Assembly: GCA_964406105.1 (NCBI GenBank)
Contig: CAYOQK010000012.1
Coordinates: forward strand, 1-64,000
Length of the DNA stretch: 64,000 nucleotides
DNA from: WGAB01 sp964406105
Lineage (GTDB): Bacteria > Hydrothermota > Hydrothermia > WGAB01
Reading direction: 5' to 3'
Part shown: one piece after another, positions 7,793-16,263 of the stretch
How positions within the stretch are numbered: position 1 is the first letter of the stretch
Layout of the letters: every line of letters starts with the position of its first letter
The notes under the pieces: model-generated
The model's database searches: none
What the model saw: only the letters and a program-made list of their open reading frames with translations
Told to the model about the DNA's origin: nothing
Translations under genes and position numbers: made by a program

Positions 7793-9126
7793 TCCCCCGC
7801 ACCCGATACGTCCTGCGGCAACTCCAGCATCGCTTGGTGTTCCAACACGGTAAACTGGCTGTTCTGGCGGTTATCGTCCTGTTCATCCTGTTAACGCTCC
7901 GCTTTGATACCTCACTACTGATCCTGCCCATCCCCGATCTCGCACCGCCCTCTGGACTTCGGGTGGGGCTCACCCTCCTGGCCGTCCTCCTGGTGGTCCT
8001 CCTCGGCATGGCCGGATACCTGGCCCCTGGGGTACACTACCTCAGCGATACCGATCGCGTGGGCAACCTCTCAGTAAAGGATCTCCGGGAACGGGCCCAA
8101 CGGTTGGCCCAAAAGCTCGGCCTCAAACCACCCCGGTTCCGGGTGGCCGCCCTGGAATCCATCCCCTTTCTCGCCGTGCTGGACCGCCCAGGAAGCCGTG
8201 ACGATCTCCTGCTCGTGCCCACACAGCCCGAGCTGCTGGCCGACGCTCCCCTGGAGGCCGTACTGGCCCACGAAGTGGGCCACCTCTGGGCCCACACAGG
8301 ACTCCAAAACACCCTTCGGCTCGTGTACCGCGCCCCCTGGCGTGTGCTAAAGTACGCGGGATATGTGTTGCTCTATGGGGCCTACCTTCCCCACGTGGGC
8401 CCAGTACTGGCCCTGTTCCCCACCCTGGTGTACGGTTTGGCATTCCAGTACGGTGTGCACCTCCTCGCCACCTGGACCCTCTACCGATGGAACACAGAAC
8501 TTGCCTATACCAACGAGTTCCTGGCCGATACCGTGGCACTTCACCTGTTAGACTTGGAAACTGTGGCCAACATGTTGGTGCAGGTGCACTACAGGATCTT
8601 GGTGCAGGCCCTCCTGGAGGAACTGGCCCGGTACTTGGAAACCTTGGCTCCTTATCTTTCCTTGGCCAAGGGCGAGGTGCGTGCTGCCGTACAGGAAGGG
8701 CTTAAAGCGGCCCTCAAAGCCCATCCTTACAGTGTGCGCAAGGCCAGTGAACACCTGCTGCGGCACTTTTACCAGCGATTCGGCGAGGATCTGGCAATCC
8801 CCTTGCCCGAAGGAGAGGCCACAGACAGCAAGGAACTGCTGGCCCGGTTGATGGAACGGGTGCCAAAGAAACACCGATTGTCGCTGGCCTTCCAAACCCC
8901 GGCCTCACTGTTGGCCTTGGACGAGGCCGGCCCCGAGCGCTATGACCGGTATCCCCCCTACGGGCACCTGGACCCCGGCGAACTGCGGACCCTGGTGCGT
9001 CAAGCTCGGGAGGCCGGCCGGCTGTCTATCGCCGACCTCCCGTCCGACACCCATCCCTCCATCCTGGCACGGCTTCAACACCTGCTCCGGGTGGCCGCCT
9101 TAGGGCACCCGGGGAAGATGGCGTAG
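7789..9126 (+). CDS. M48-family membrane metalloprotease
   Basis: A 445-residue integral membrane zinc protease. Two hydrophobic segments lie at about residues 22-50 and 60-85. The catalytic motif HEVGH (His161, Glu162, His165) follows in AVLAHEVGHLWAH, and NEFLADTVAL supplies the third zinc ligand. Further hydrophobic segments lie between them. HtpX/Ste24-type enzymes process membrane proteins or perform quality control. Family motifs are clear, but the long C-terminal region (residues 270-445) is not recognised. The gene overlaps the preceding lipoprotein gene by ATGA, so the two are co-translated. Its 3' end overlaps the convergent trpB2 by 27 bases. Confidence 0.85.
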   Translation: MIPRTRYVLRQLQHRLVFQHGKLAVLAVIVLFILLTLRFDTSLLILPIPDLAPPSGLRVGLTLLAVLLVVLLGMAGYLAPGVHYLSDTDRVGNLSVKDLRERAQRLAQKLGLKPPRFRVAALESIPFLAVLDRPGSRDDLLLVPTQPELLADAPLEAVLAHEVGHLWAHTGLQNTLRLVYRAPWRVLKYAGYVLLYGAYLPHVGPVLALFPTLVYGLAFQYGVHLLATWTLYRWNTELAYTNEFLADTVALHLLDLETVANMLVQVHYRILVQALLEELARYLETLAPYLSLAKGEVRAAVQEGLKAALKAHPYSVRKASEHLLRHFYQRFGEDLAIPLPEGEATDSKELLARLMERVPKKHRLSLAFQTPASLLALDEAGPERYDRYPPYGHLDPGELRTLVRQAREAGRLSIADLPSDTHPSILARLQHLLRVAALGHPGKMA

Positions 9127-10452
9127 CGCCTCCTGGATGGCCTCTTCGCGGGCCTCACTCGCCTGCAACTGTCCCTTTAGATAGTCGTCGTAAGCCGCCA
9201 GATCAAAGTGCCCGTGGCCCGAGAGGTTAAAGAGGATGACGCGCCGCGCCCCCTCTTCCCGGGCCCGCAGGGCCTCATCCCGGGCCACCTTGATGGCGTG
9301 GGCCGATTCTGGGGCGGGCACAATGCCCTCGGCCTGCACGAACTCGTGGGCTGCTTGGAACACCTCCACTTGGTTCACGGCCACGGCCTCAATGTACCCC
9401 TCCCGATACAGCAGCGACACCAAGGGAGCCATGCCGTGATACCGCAGGCCACCCGCATGCACCGGAGGGGGCATGAAGCGGTGCCCTAAGGTATACATGG
9501 GCAAAAGGGGCGTTAACCCTGCGGTATCCCCGTAATCGTAAGCGTACACACCCCGCGTCACCGAGGGTGCCGCCCGAGACTCCACGGCGATCACCCGGTA
9601 CCGTCGCTCACCTGAGCGAAGCATCTCTCCGATAAAGGGAAAGGTGAGGCCCGCAAAGTTGGATCCGCCTCCAATGGCGCCAATGAGGATCTCCGGGGCC
9701 TCGCCCACGAGTTCCATCTGCCGTTGGGCCTCCAACCCGATGACCGTCTGATGGAGCAGCACGTGATTCAGCACACTCCCCAAACTGTAATGGGTGTCCT
9801 CGCGGGCAGCCGCATCCTCCACTGCCTCGCTGATGGCGATCCCCAGGCTTCCAGGACTTTCGGGGTCCACCCGGAGGATCCGCCGCCCGGCCTCAGTGTA
9901 CTCGCTGGGACTGGGAACTACCTCAGCCCCAAAGAGTTCCATGAGCACCCGGCGATAGGGTTTCTGTTGGTAACTCACCCGCACCATGTACACCCGGCAC
10001 TCCAGGTCAAAGAGCCGGCTGGCAAAGGCCAGGGCACTGCCCCACTGGCCTGCTCCGGTCTCGGTGGTCAGCCGCCGGATGCCCTCCTCGCGGTTGTAAA
10101 ACGCCTGGGCCACAGCCGTATTGGGCTTGTGGCTGCCCACGGGGCTCGCCCCCTCGTATTTGAAGTAGATGTGAGCAGGCGTTTGAAGAACCTGCTCCCA
10201 GCGGCGGGCCCGCACCAGAGGGGTAGGCCGCCACAGACGATAGGCCTCCCGAATGGGCTCGGGGATGTCCAGTTCCCGTTCCCGGCTCACCTCCTGCTCA
10301 ATCAGAGCCTGGGGGAAAAGGGGCGAGAGGAAGTCAGGACCCAACACCTCTCCGGTTTTGGGGTGCCGGGGCGGCTCCAGAGGCACCGGCAGATCCGCCA
10401 TGAGATTGTACCACCGTTTGGGCAGTTCCTGCTCTGACAACAACACCTTCAT
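9100..10452 (-). CDS. trpB: Tryptophan synthase beta chain, TrpB2 type
   Basis: A 450-residue PLP enzyme that condenses indole with serine to give tryptophan. It contains the TrpB2 signature region RPTPLVRARRWEQ, PLP lysine Lys109 in GASPVGSHKPNTAV, GAGQWGSALAFA and the phosphate-binding loop IGAIGGGSNFAGL. It has the N-terminal extension usual for TrpB2 and lacks the TrpA-contact features of TrpB1. TrpB2 proteins often occur without TrpA, and no trpA is present here. The ATG at 10452 is chosen because AGGAGG lies five bases upstream; the GTG at 10458 overlaps that site. Expression is controlled by a leader-peptide attenuator immediately upstream. Confidence 0.92.
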   Translation of the reverse strand: MKVLLSEQELPKRWYNLMADLPVPLEPPRHPKTGEVLGPDFLSPLFPQALIEQEVSRERELDIPEPIREAYRLWRPTPLVRARRWEQVLQTPAHIYFKYEGASPVGSHKPNTAVAQAFYNREEGIRRLTTETGAGQWGSALAFASRLFDLECRVYMVRVSYQQKPYRRVLMELFGAEVVPSPSEYTEAGRRILRVDPESPGSLGIAISEAVEDAAAREDTHYSLGSVLNHVLLHQTVIGLEAQRQMELVGEAPEILIGAIGGGSNFAGLTFPFIGEMLRSGERRYRVIAVESRAAPSVTRGVYAYDYGDTAGLTPLLPMYTLGHRFMPPPVHAGGLRYHGMAPLVSLLYREGYIEAVAVNQVEVFQAAHEFVQAEGIVPAPESAHAIKVARDEALRAREEGARRVILFNLSGHGHFDLAAYDDYLKGQLQASEAREEAIQEALRHLPRVP

Positions 10453-10470
10453 GGTCACCTCCTTTGGCTA

Positions 10471-10508
10471 AAAAAACGGGCCCCCGGTTCCGTGGAACCG
10501 GGGGCCCG
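10471..10508 (-). terminator. Attenuator terminator upstream of trpB2
   Basis: On the minus strand a perfect 15-bp GC-rich stem (10494-10508 with 10477-10491) is followed directly by six T residues (10476-10471). It ends 18 bases before the trpB2 start. This is a textbook intrinsic terminator in the 5' leader, so it must be regulated for trpB2 to be expressed. Confidence 0.9.
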
Positions 10509-10532
10509 GAAACCTTCACTCACCGGTGTGGC

Positions 10533-10610
10533 TCAGCCCACGCCACCCGGACCCCCGTGGTAGGGCCACCACCACGCAACCAACAGGGTTCCGGAATGAC
10601 GCGGGTTCAT
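10533..10610 (-). CDS. trpL: trp leader peptide with three consecutive Trp codons
   Basis: A 25-codon reading frame whose middle reads LLVAWWWPYHGG. The three TGG codons are at 10574-10566. The stop codon at 10533 lies 24 bases before the terminator stem. A region just after the Trp codons (10557-10547, minus strand) is complementary to the 5' arm of the terminator over 11 bp with one G-U pair, giving the expected antiterminator. Ribosome stalling at the Trp codons would therefore favour read-through into trpB2. The ATG at 10610 has no clear ribosome site; an in-frame ATG seven codons upstream (10631) is an alternative start. Confidence 0.85.
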   Translation of the reverse strand: MNPRHSGTLLVAWWWPYHGGPGGVG

Positions 10611-10619
10611 CAGAGGGCT

Positions 10620-10648
10620 ATGGTGGGGCATGAACCGGTGGCTGTCAA
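10620..10648 (-). promoter_or_regulatory. Probable promoter of trpL-trpB2
   Basis: TTGACA (10648-10643 on the minus strand) is followed after 17 bases by a weak -10, CACCAT (10625-10620). Transcription would start only a few bases before the leader-peptide ATG. The -35 is perfect and the -10 poor, so confidence is moderate. Confidence 0.45.
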
Positions 10649-10687
10649 GGCCCGGTTTGTACGGTGAACGCTGCCTGAGCCAGGGAA

Positions 10688-10715
10688 TTTGCAGGCGTTG
10701 CGGCGTTCCTGCAAA
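10688..10715. repeat. 8-bp inverted repeat upstream of plsY
   Basis: TTTGCAGG (10688-10695) and CCTGCAAA (10708-10715) are perfect inverted copies separated by 12 bases, ending eight bases before plsY. This could be an operator or an RNA hairpin over the ribosome site. No good promoter is evident for plsY. Confidence 0.4.
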
Positions 10716-10723
10716 ATATCGGA

Positions 10724-11329
10724 ATGCCGCAGGCCCTTCCTCCACTCCTCTGGACGGTTTTGGCGTACCTGATCGGAGGCATTCCGTGGGGCCTTCTCTT
10801 GGTAAAAGCCTTTAGGGGCATAGACATCCGTACAGTGGGCAGCGGCAACATCGGCGCCACCAACGCCTTCCGAGCCGGTGGGCGGCCCATCGGCTTCCTC
10901 ACCCTGATCCTGGACGTTCTCAAAGGGTTTGTACCCGCTTGGCTGGGGCTCCTTTGGTTTGGGGCCTCTTGGGGCTTGGTGGCGGGCATTGCTGCCATCC
11001 TGGGCCACACCTTTCCCGTATACCTGGGATTTCGGGGCGGCAAGGGCGTGGCCACCGGGGCCGGTGTGCTGCTGGCCCTAAGCCCCTGGGCCTTCCTGGG
11101 GGCAGCCGCGGTTTGGTTCCTTGTGGCCTGGCTGGTGGGCTATGTGTCTCTGGCCTCCATGCTCGCAGCCCTTACGGCCGCTGCCATCGTTTGGATTGTG
11201 CCCGAACCGCCCCTGCTGCGCGGTGTCCTGGCGGTGGTGGCCCTCTTGATTGTGGTGCGACATCACAGCAATATTCGGCGTTTACTTCAAGGCAAAGAGC
11301 CAAAGGTAGGCTGGAGGTTACGGAAATGA
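10724..11329 (+). CDS. plsY: Acyl-phosphate:glycerol-3-phosphate acyltransferase PlsY
   Basis: A 201-residue polytopic membrane enzyme that transfers the acyl group from acyl-phosphate to glycerol-3-phosphate, the first step of phospholipid synthesis. All three cytoplasmic motifs are present: VGSGNIGATNAFR, the glycine-rich GFRGGKGVATGAG and the C-terminal RHHSNIRRLLQGKEPK. The length and multi-helix pattern match the family. It overlaps gpsA by ATGA, so substrate synthesis and use are coupled. A second, diverged PlsY-like gene lies at 42328. Confidence 0.95.
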   Translation: MPQALPPLLWTVLAYLIGGIPWGLLLVKAFRGIDIRTVGSGNIGATNAFRAGGRPIGFLTLILDVLKGFVPAWLGLLWFGASWGLVAGIAAILGHTFPVYLGFRGGKGVATGAGVLLALSPWAFLGAAAVWFLVAWLVGYVSLASMLAALTAAAIVWIVPEPPLLRGVLAVVALLIVVRHHSNIRRLLQGKEPKVGWRLRK

Positions 11330-12321
11330 AGGTATCCTTTCTCGGCGCAGGGGCCTGGGGACTCACCCTGGGGAACCACCTGTGGCGTAAGGGCTACGAT
11401 GTGGTGCTTTGGGAACATCGTCCCTCCCGGGCCACCAAGTTGCAACAAGAACGCGAAGATCCCCAGCGGCTCCCGGGCATCCGCTTTGAACCCGGGGTCC
11501 GGATCACCGCCCAACTGGAAGACCTATTTCCCACGGACTATTTGGTGTTCGCCGTGCCCTCCCATGCGGTGCGCGCGGTGGCCCGCAAGGTGGCGGAATA
11601 CCGCCCCCGCAAAGTGATCAGCGTAGTCAAAGGTCTGGAGGTGGACACCCTCAAGCGCATGAGCGAGGTGCTTGCGGAGGTGCTGGGCGAAGACCTCCTG
11701 TACGCGGTACTCTCCGGGCCCAGCATCGCCATTGAGGTGGCTCGGGAACTGCCCACCACCGTGGTGGTGGCCTCCCGCGATGTGAACTTCCGTTACGAAG
11801 TGCAACAACTCTTCCATACCCGCCACTTCCGCATCTACACCTCGGCCGACGTGGTGGGTGTGGAACTGGGCGGTGCCCTTAAGAACGTCATCGCCCTCGC
11901 CGCCGGTGTGGTGGACGGCCTGGAACTCGGCATGAACGCCAAGGGTGCCCTGCTTACCCGAGGGCTCGCAGAAATCATGCGCTTGGGCGTAAAACTCGGA
12001 GCCAACCCTGTAACCTTCTCCGGCCTGTCGGGCATGGGAGACCTCTTGACCACCTCCTTCTCACTCCATTCCCGGAACCGTTACGTGGGAGAACAGTTGG
12101 GGCGCGGCCGGCCCCTGCAGGACATCCTCAACGAGATGGTCATGGTGGCCGAAGGGGTAAAAACCACCGAGGCCGCATACCAACTGGCCGTACGGGAAGG
12201 GGTGGAAATGCCCATTACCCAAGCGGTTCGGCGGGTACTCCGGGGCGAAATCACCCCCCTGGAGGCCACTGCAGAGTTGATGAAACGCATGCCTAAGCCC
12301 GAACATTACGGTGTGCTTTAA
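11326..12321 (+). CDS. gpsA: Glycerol-3-phosphate dehydrogenase [NAD(P)+]
   Basis: A 331-residue cytosolic enzyme reducing dihydroxyacetone phosphate to sn-glycerol-3-phosphate for phospholipid synthesis. The N-terminal Rossmann motif FLGAGAWGLTLGNHL, the segment LSGPSIAIEVARELPT, the catalytic-lysine region GGALKNVIALAAGVVDGLE and GLSGMGDLLTT are all GpsA signatures. Its start overlaps the plsY stop (ATGA), a functional pairing. The next gene begins 21 bases downstream with its own ribosome site. Confidence 0.96.
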   Translation: MKVSFLGAGAWGLTLGNHLWRKGYDVVLWEHRPSRATKLQQEREDPQRLPGIRFEPGVRITAQLEDLFPTDYLVFAVPSHAVRAVARKVAEYRPRKVISVVKGLEVDTLKRMSEVLAEVLGEDLLYAVLSGPSIAIEVARELPTTVVVASRDVNFRYEVQQLFHTRHFRIYTSADVVGVELGGALKNVIALAAGVVDGLELGMNAKGALLTRGLAEIMRLGVKLGANPVTFSGLSGMGDLLTTSFSLHSRNRYVGEQLGRGRPLQDILNEMVMVAEGVKTTEAAYQLAVREGVEMPITQAVRRVLRGEITPLEATAELMKRMPKPEHYGVL

Positions 12322-12342
12322 GCCTTTGAGGAGGTTGAACCG

Positions 12343-13488
12343 ATGAAACTGCTGGAATACGCATCCAAAGAGGTTTTCCGGCGCTTCGGCCTGCCGGTGC
12401 AAGAGGGCAAACTGGCCCGCACACCCGAGGAGGCCCGCCAGGTGGCCGAGTCCCTCACCCCCCCCTACGTGGTGAAGGCCCAGGTGCCCGTGGGCGGCCG
12501 GGGGAAAGCCGGGGGCGTGAAACTCGCCCATACCCCGGAGGAAGTGGAGGAAAAGGCTCGCCACATCTTGAACCTCACCATCAAGGGCGTGCCCGTGAAA
12601 AAGGTGCTCGTGACCGAAGCCGCAGACATCGCCCACGAGTACTACTTGGGGGTGGTGGTGGACCGCCGAAACAACCGGCCCGTGATCATGGTGTCCGCCG
12701 AGGGCGGCGTGGACATTGAGGAGGTGGCCCGGACCAAACCCGAGGCCATCCACAAACTGGCTGTGGATCCTGTGTGGGGCCTGTCGGCCTTCCAGGCCCG
12801 TCAGTTGGCTTTCCAACTCTTCAGCGACAAGAAAAAGGCCCTGAAGGCCGCAGGCATCATTCAAAGGCTCTACGAGGCGTTCCAATCGGTGGATGCCCAG
12901 CTCGCCGAGATTAACCCCCTGGTGGAAACCCCCGAGGGCGACCTCCTGGCCGTGGACGCCAAGATCGTTCTGGACGACAACGCCCTGTTCCGCCACCCCG
13001 ATCTGGAAGCCATGCGCGATATGGATTACGAGGAACCTAAGGAGCTGGAAGCCAAGGCTGCCGACCTCTCCTATGTCAAACTGGAGGGCTCCATCGGCTG
13101 CTGCGTGAACGGTGCAGGCCTGGCCATGGCCACCATGGACGTGATCAAACACTTCGGTGGAGAGCCGGCCAACTTCTTGGACATCGGCGGCAGTTCTCGC
13201 CCCGAAAAGGTGATCAAGGCCATGGAAATCATCACCTCCGACCCCAACGTGAAGGTGATCTACTTCAACATCTTCGGTGGCATCACCCGTTGCGACGATG
13301 TGGCCCGCGGGCTGGTGGAAGCCTTCCGCACGATGGACATCCGGGTTCCCCTGGTGATCCGTCTTACAGGCACCAACGAGGAGGAGGGCCGTAAGATCCT
13401 GGAGGAATCCGGAATCCCGCTGCACACGGCCCGCACCATGTCGGAGGGTGCCCAAAAGGCCGTGGCCTTGGCCCAACAGGCAGGATGA
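12343..13488 (+). CDS. sucC: Succinyl-CoA ligase (ADP/GDP-forming) subunit beta
   Basis: A 381-residue ATP-grasp subunit that, with SucD, interconverts succinyl-CoA and succinate with substrate-level phosphorylation. Characteristic parts are the N-terminal EYASKEVFRRFGLPV, VKAQVPVGGRGKAGGVKLA, QLAEINPLVE, DAKIVLDDNA and NFLDIGGSSRPEKV, and the C-terminal NIFGGITRCDDVARG. A GAGGAGG ribosome site precedes the ATG. No sucD is in the window, so the alpha subunit must be encoded elsewhere. It sits in a lipid and DNA-repair operon, an unusual place for it. Confidence 0.95.
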   Translation: MKLLEYASKEVFRRFGLPVQEGKLARTPEEARQVAESLTPPYVVKAQVPVGGRGKAGGVKLAHTPEEVEEKARHILNLTIKGVPVKKVLVTEAADIAHEYYLGVVVDRRNNRPVIMVSAEGGVDIEEVARTKPEAIHKLAVDPVWGLSAFQARQLAFQLFSDKKKALKAAGIIQRLYEAFQSVDAQLAEINPLVETPEGDLLAVDAKIVLDDNALFRHPDLEAMRDMDYEEPKELEAKAADLSYVKLEGSIGCCVNGAGLAMATMDVIKHFGGEPANFLDIGGSSRPEKVIKAMEIITSDPNVKVIYFNIFGGITRCDDVARGLVEAFRTMDIRVPLVIRLTGTNEEEGRKILEESGIPLHTARTMSEGAQKAVALAQQAG

Positions 13489-13745
13489 GGATTTTCCAGT
13501 GCCGCGGATGCGGCACCTTGGTCTTTGGGAAACCCGAGGCTCCTGAACCCTCGTGGTGTCCCCTTTGCCGTCTGGGGCTCGTTGAGGTCCACAGACCCGA
13601 CCCCCCGCCCCCTGTCCGTTGGTGGACCTGTCCGGAATGCGGGGAAACCTTCGGCATGCTCCAGCAGGAAACCCCTTACAAGTGCGCCTACTGCAACTAC
13701 ACGTTCCCCAGCACCGAGCATCGCTGGTTCCCTGAAAAACTCTGA
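13485..13745 (+). CDS. Small double zinc-ribbon protein
   Basis: An 86-residue protein with four CxxC knuckles: CRGC, CPLC, CPEC and CAYC. They are arranged as two zinc ribbons, the first at residues 6-30 and the second at about 49-70. The first two knuckles and the proline-rich linker resemble small regulatory or nucleic-acid-associated zinc-ribbon proteins; the exact family is not recognised. It overlaps sucC by ATGA and lies four bases before polA, so it is co-expressed with both. Confidence 0.65.
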   Translation: MRIFQCRGCGTLVFGKPEAPEPSWCPLCRLGLVEVHRPDPPPPVRWWTCPECGETFGMLQQETPYKCAYCNYTFPSTEHRWFPEKL

Positions 13746-13749
13746 AACC

Positions 13750-16263
13750 ATGGCCCCCGCCCTTTTTGATCCAAAGGCGAAGGACCCCTTGGTGGTGTTG
13801 GTGGACGGCAGCTCCTTGGCCTACCGAGCGCACTTTGCCTTTGAAAAGAATCCCCTACGCAACTCCCGAGGAGAAAACACCTCGGCGGTGTTTGCCTTCA
13901 CCCAGTCCCTCTTGAAGATCCTGCGGGACTACCAACCCACCTACGGCGCCGTTGTGTTTGACGCCAAAGGCCCCACCTTCCGCCACGAGCTTCTGGAAAC
14001 CTACAAAGCCCAACGCCCCCCCATGCCCTCAGACCTGGCACGCCAGATGGAGTACATCAAGCAGGTGGCTCAAGGGTTGGGCTTCACCATTTTGGAATTG
14101 CCTGGCTACGAGGCCGACGACGTGATGGCCTATCTGGCCCAAAAGGCCGCCCAAAGGGGATACCGGGTTCTGCTGGTCACCTCGGACAAAGACCTTCTGC
14201 AACTGGTGAACGATCGGATCCATGTGCTGGACACCCGGCCCAAAACCGAGGTGTACTATACCCGCGAAACCGTGATCCAGCATAAGGGGGTTCCCCCCGA
14301 GAAGATCCCCGATCTGCTGGCCCTGGAGGGCGACAGCATTGACAACATCCCCGGCATTCCTGGCGTAGGCCCCAAAACCGCTCGCCAACTGCTGGAGGAG
14401 TTCGGGAGCGTTGAAAACCTGATCCAAAACGCCCATAAAATCCGAAAGCGATCGCTCCGGGAACTCCTCACCAATCCCGAAGTGGCCCGCCAAGTGTTGG
14501 ATTACAAACGCCTGGCCACCCTGGAAACCCAACTCCCCTTAGACCTGGATGTGGAGGATCTTCGGCTCAAGCCTTTAGACCGCTCCGTGCTGTTCCCGAT
14601 CTTCCGGGACCTGGAGTTCGCCTCCCTCATGGCCCAACTGGCCGAAGTGCCCAAGAACGTGGAGATTCGGAACGCCGACGGCCTCCCGGATTACCTGGAC
14701 CTGAGTCTGGGCGACACGGGAGCCTATGTGGCCGTGTCCGACCACGAGGTGCTGAGAATACCTGCTGAAACCTGGCACTCCCTGGCCAGCCAAGCCGACG
14801 TGCCCAAGGCCCTGTTTGCCGCTAAGGAACTCTTCCGCTGGGGCTACCGCACCGGGCTACCCGTGGCAGGAGTGGACTTTGATGTGCACCTGGCCGCTTA
14901 CCTGCTGGATCCCGGCAAAAGCCGGTATGACCTGGAATACCTGGCCCTGGAAAACCTGGGATGGAAACTCCACGCAGATCCCGACAAACTCAAGGCCCAA
15001 GAGGCCTTGGTGGTGCACCATCTGCGTCCACGATTCCAACGGGAACTGGAATCCTGGAATCTAACCCACCTGCTGCACGACGTGGAGATCCCCCTGGCCC
15101 GGGTCCTGGCCGCCATGGAACACCGGGGCGTGCGGGTGAACCCCCAAACCCTCACGGAGATTGAAAAAGAACTGCAGATCCAACTGCGGCAATTGGAGGA
15201 ACGGATCTTCCGCCTGGCCGGCGAACCCTTTAACCTCAACTCTCCAAAGCAACTCTCCCGCATTCTGTTCCAGAAACTGGGTCTGAAACCGGTTAAACGC
15301 ACCCGCACAGGCTACTCCACCGACCAAGACACCCTGGTTAAACTCTCGCAACAGCACGAGCTGCCAGCATTGATCCTGGCCTATCGGGAACTCTTCAAAC
15401 TGGTGAGCACCTACCTGCAGCCCCTTCGGGAATGGATTGACCCTCGGGACGGGCGGATCCACCCCACCTACGACCAGACCGGTGCAGCCACCGGCCGCAT
15501 CTCCTGTAAGAACCCCAACCTGCAGAACATCCCCATCCGATCGGAGATCGGCCGTCGGATCCGCGAGGCCTTTGAAGCCGAGCCTGACCATCTGCTGATC
15601 TCAGCCGACTACTCCCAGATTGAACTGCGGATCCTGGCCCACCTGGCCAACGACGAAAAACTGATCCGTGCCTTTGAGGAGGGGCGAGACATCCACGCCG
15701 AAACCTCCCAGGCGGTGTTCGGCTCGCCCGACCGGCGGCGCGAGGCCAAGGTGATCAACTACGGCATCGCCTATGGCATGTCTCCCTTTGGCCTGTCCGA
15801 TCGGCTGGGTGTGCCCGTGGAAGAAGCCGCCTCCATCATTGACCAGTACTTCGCCCAGTTCCCCGGTGTACGCCGATGGATTGAACAAACCTTGGAAGAG
15901 GCCCGCCAAACTGGAATCGTTCGCACCCTACTGGGCCGGATCCGCCGCGTGTCCCAACTGAATCACCCGAACCGCCAGGTACGCGAAATGATGAAACGCA
16001 TCGCCATCAACTCCCCCATCCAGGGCACCGCCGCCGACATGATCAAACTCGCCATGATCCGCATCCACCGGCGCTTTGAAGAGGAACACCTGCCCGCAGC
16101 CATTGTGCTCCAGATCCATGATGAACTGCTGGTGGAAACCCCGGCCCACCTGCTGGACCCGGTTCGCCAAATCGTGGCCCACGAGATGAAACACGCACTG
16201 CCCCTTCGGGTGCCGGTGGAGGTGGAGATCGGCGTGGGACGCACCTGGCTGGAGGCCCACTAA
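13750..16263 (+). CDS. polA: DNA polymerase I
   Basis: An 837-residue family A polymerase. The N-terminal 5'-3' nuclease domain spans residues 1-290 (VDGSSLAYRA, PGYEADDVMA, TSDKDLLQLV, GDSIDNIPGIPGVGPKTA). A central 3'-5' exonuclease-like domain (about 300-440) lacks the DxE metal ligands, so proofreading is probably absent, as in Taq polymerase. The polymerase domain has motif A DYSQIELR (Asp620), motif B RREAKVINYGIAYGM and motif C QIHDELLVE (Asp791). The residue matching Taq Phe667 is Tyr671. The start is set by the conserved first strand; the ribosome site is weak. The stop abuts nth. Confidence 0.95.
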   Translation: MAPALFDPKAKDPLVVLVDGSSLAYRAHFAFEKNPLRNSRGENTSAVFAFTQSLLKILRDYQPTYGAVVFDAKGPTFRHELLETYKAQRPPMPSDLARQMEYIKQVAQGLGFTILELPGYEADDVMAYLAQKAAQRGYRVLLVTSDKDLLQLVNDRIHVLDTRPKTEVYYTRETVIQHKGVPPEKIPDLLALEGDSIDNIPGIPGVGPKTARQLLEEFGSVENLIQNAHKIRKRSLRELLTNPEVARQVLDYKRLATLETQLPLDLDVEDLRLKPLDRSVLFPIFRDLEFASLMAQLAEVPKNVEIRNADGLPDYLDLSLGDTGAYVAVSDHEVLRIPAETWHSLASQADVPKALFAAKELFRWGYRTGLPVAGVDFDVHLAAYLLDPGKSRYDLEYLALENLGWKLHADPDKLKAQEALVVHHLRPRFQRELESWNLTHLLHDVEIPLARVLAAMEHRGVRVNPQTLTEIEKELQIQLRQLEERIFRLAGEPFNLNSPKQLSRILFQKLGLKPVKRTRTGYSTDQDTLVKLSQQHELPALILAYRELFKLVSTYLQPLREWIDPRDGRIHPTYDQTGAATGRISCKNPNLQNIPIRSEIGRRIREAFEAEPDHLLISADYSQIELRILAHLANDEKLIRAFEEGRDIHAETSQAVFGSPDRRREAKVINYGIAYGMSPFGLSDRLGVPVEEAASIIDQYFAQFPGVRRWIEQTLEEARQTGIVRTLLGRIRRVSQLNHPNRQVREMMKRIAINSPIQGTAADMIKLAMIRIHRRFEEEHLPAAIVLQIHDELLVETPAHLLDPVRQIVAHEMKHALPLRVPVEVEIGVGRTWLEAH

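Noticed and set aside
10471..10650. T-box riboswitch upstream of trpB2
   Set aside because: No T-box sequence (AGGGTGGNACCGCG) is found near the terminator, whereas the Trp-codon leader peptide and antiterminator fully explain the region.
12061..13833. 590-residue ORF on the minus strand
   Set aside because: It lies opposite gpsA, sucC and the zinc-ribbon gene, which have clear family motifs. Its His/Gly-rich translation is typical of an antisense shadow.
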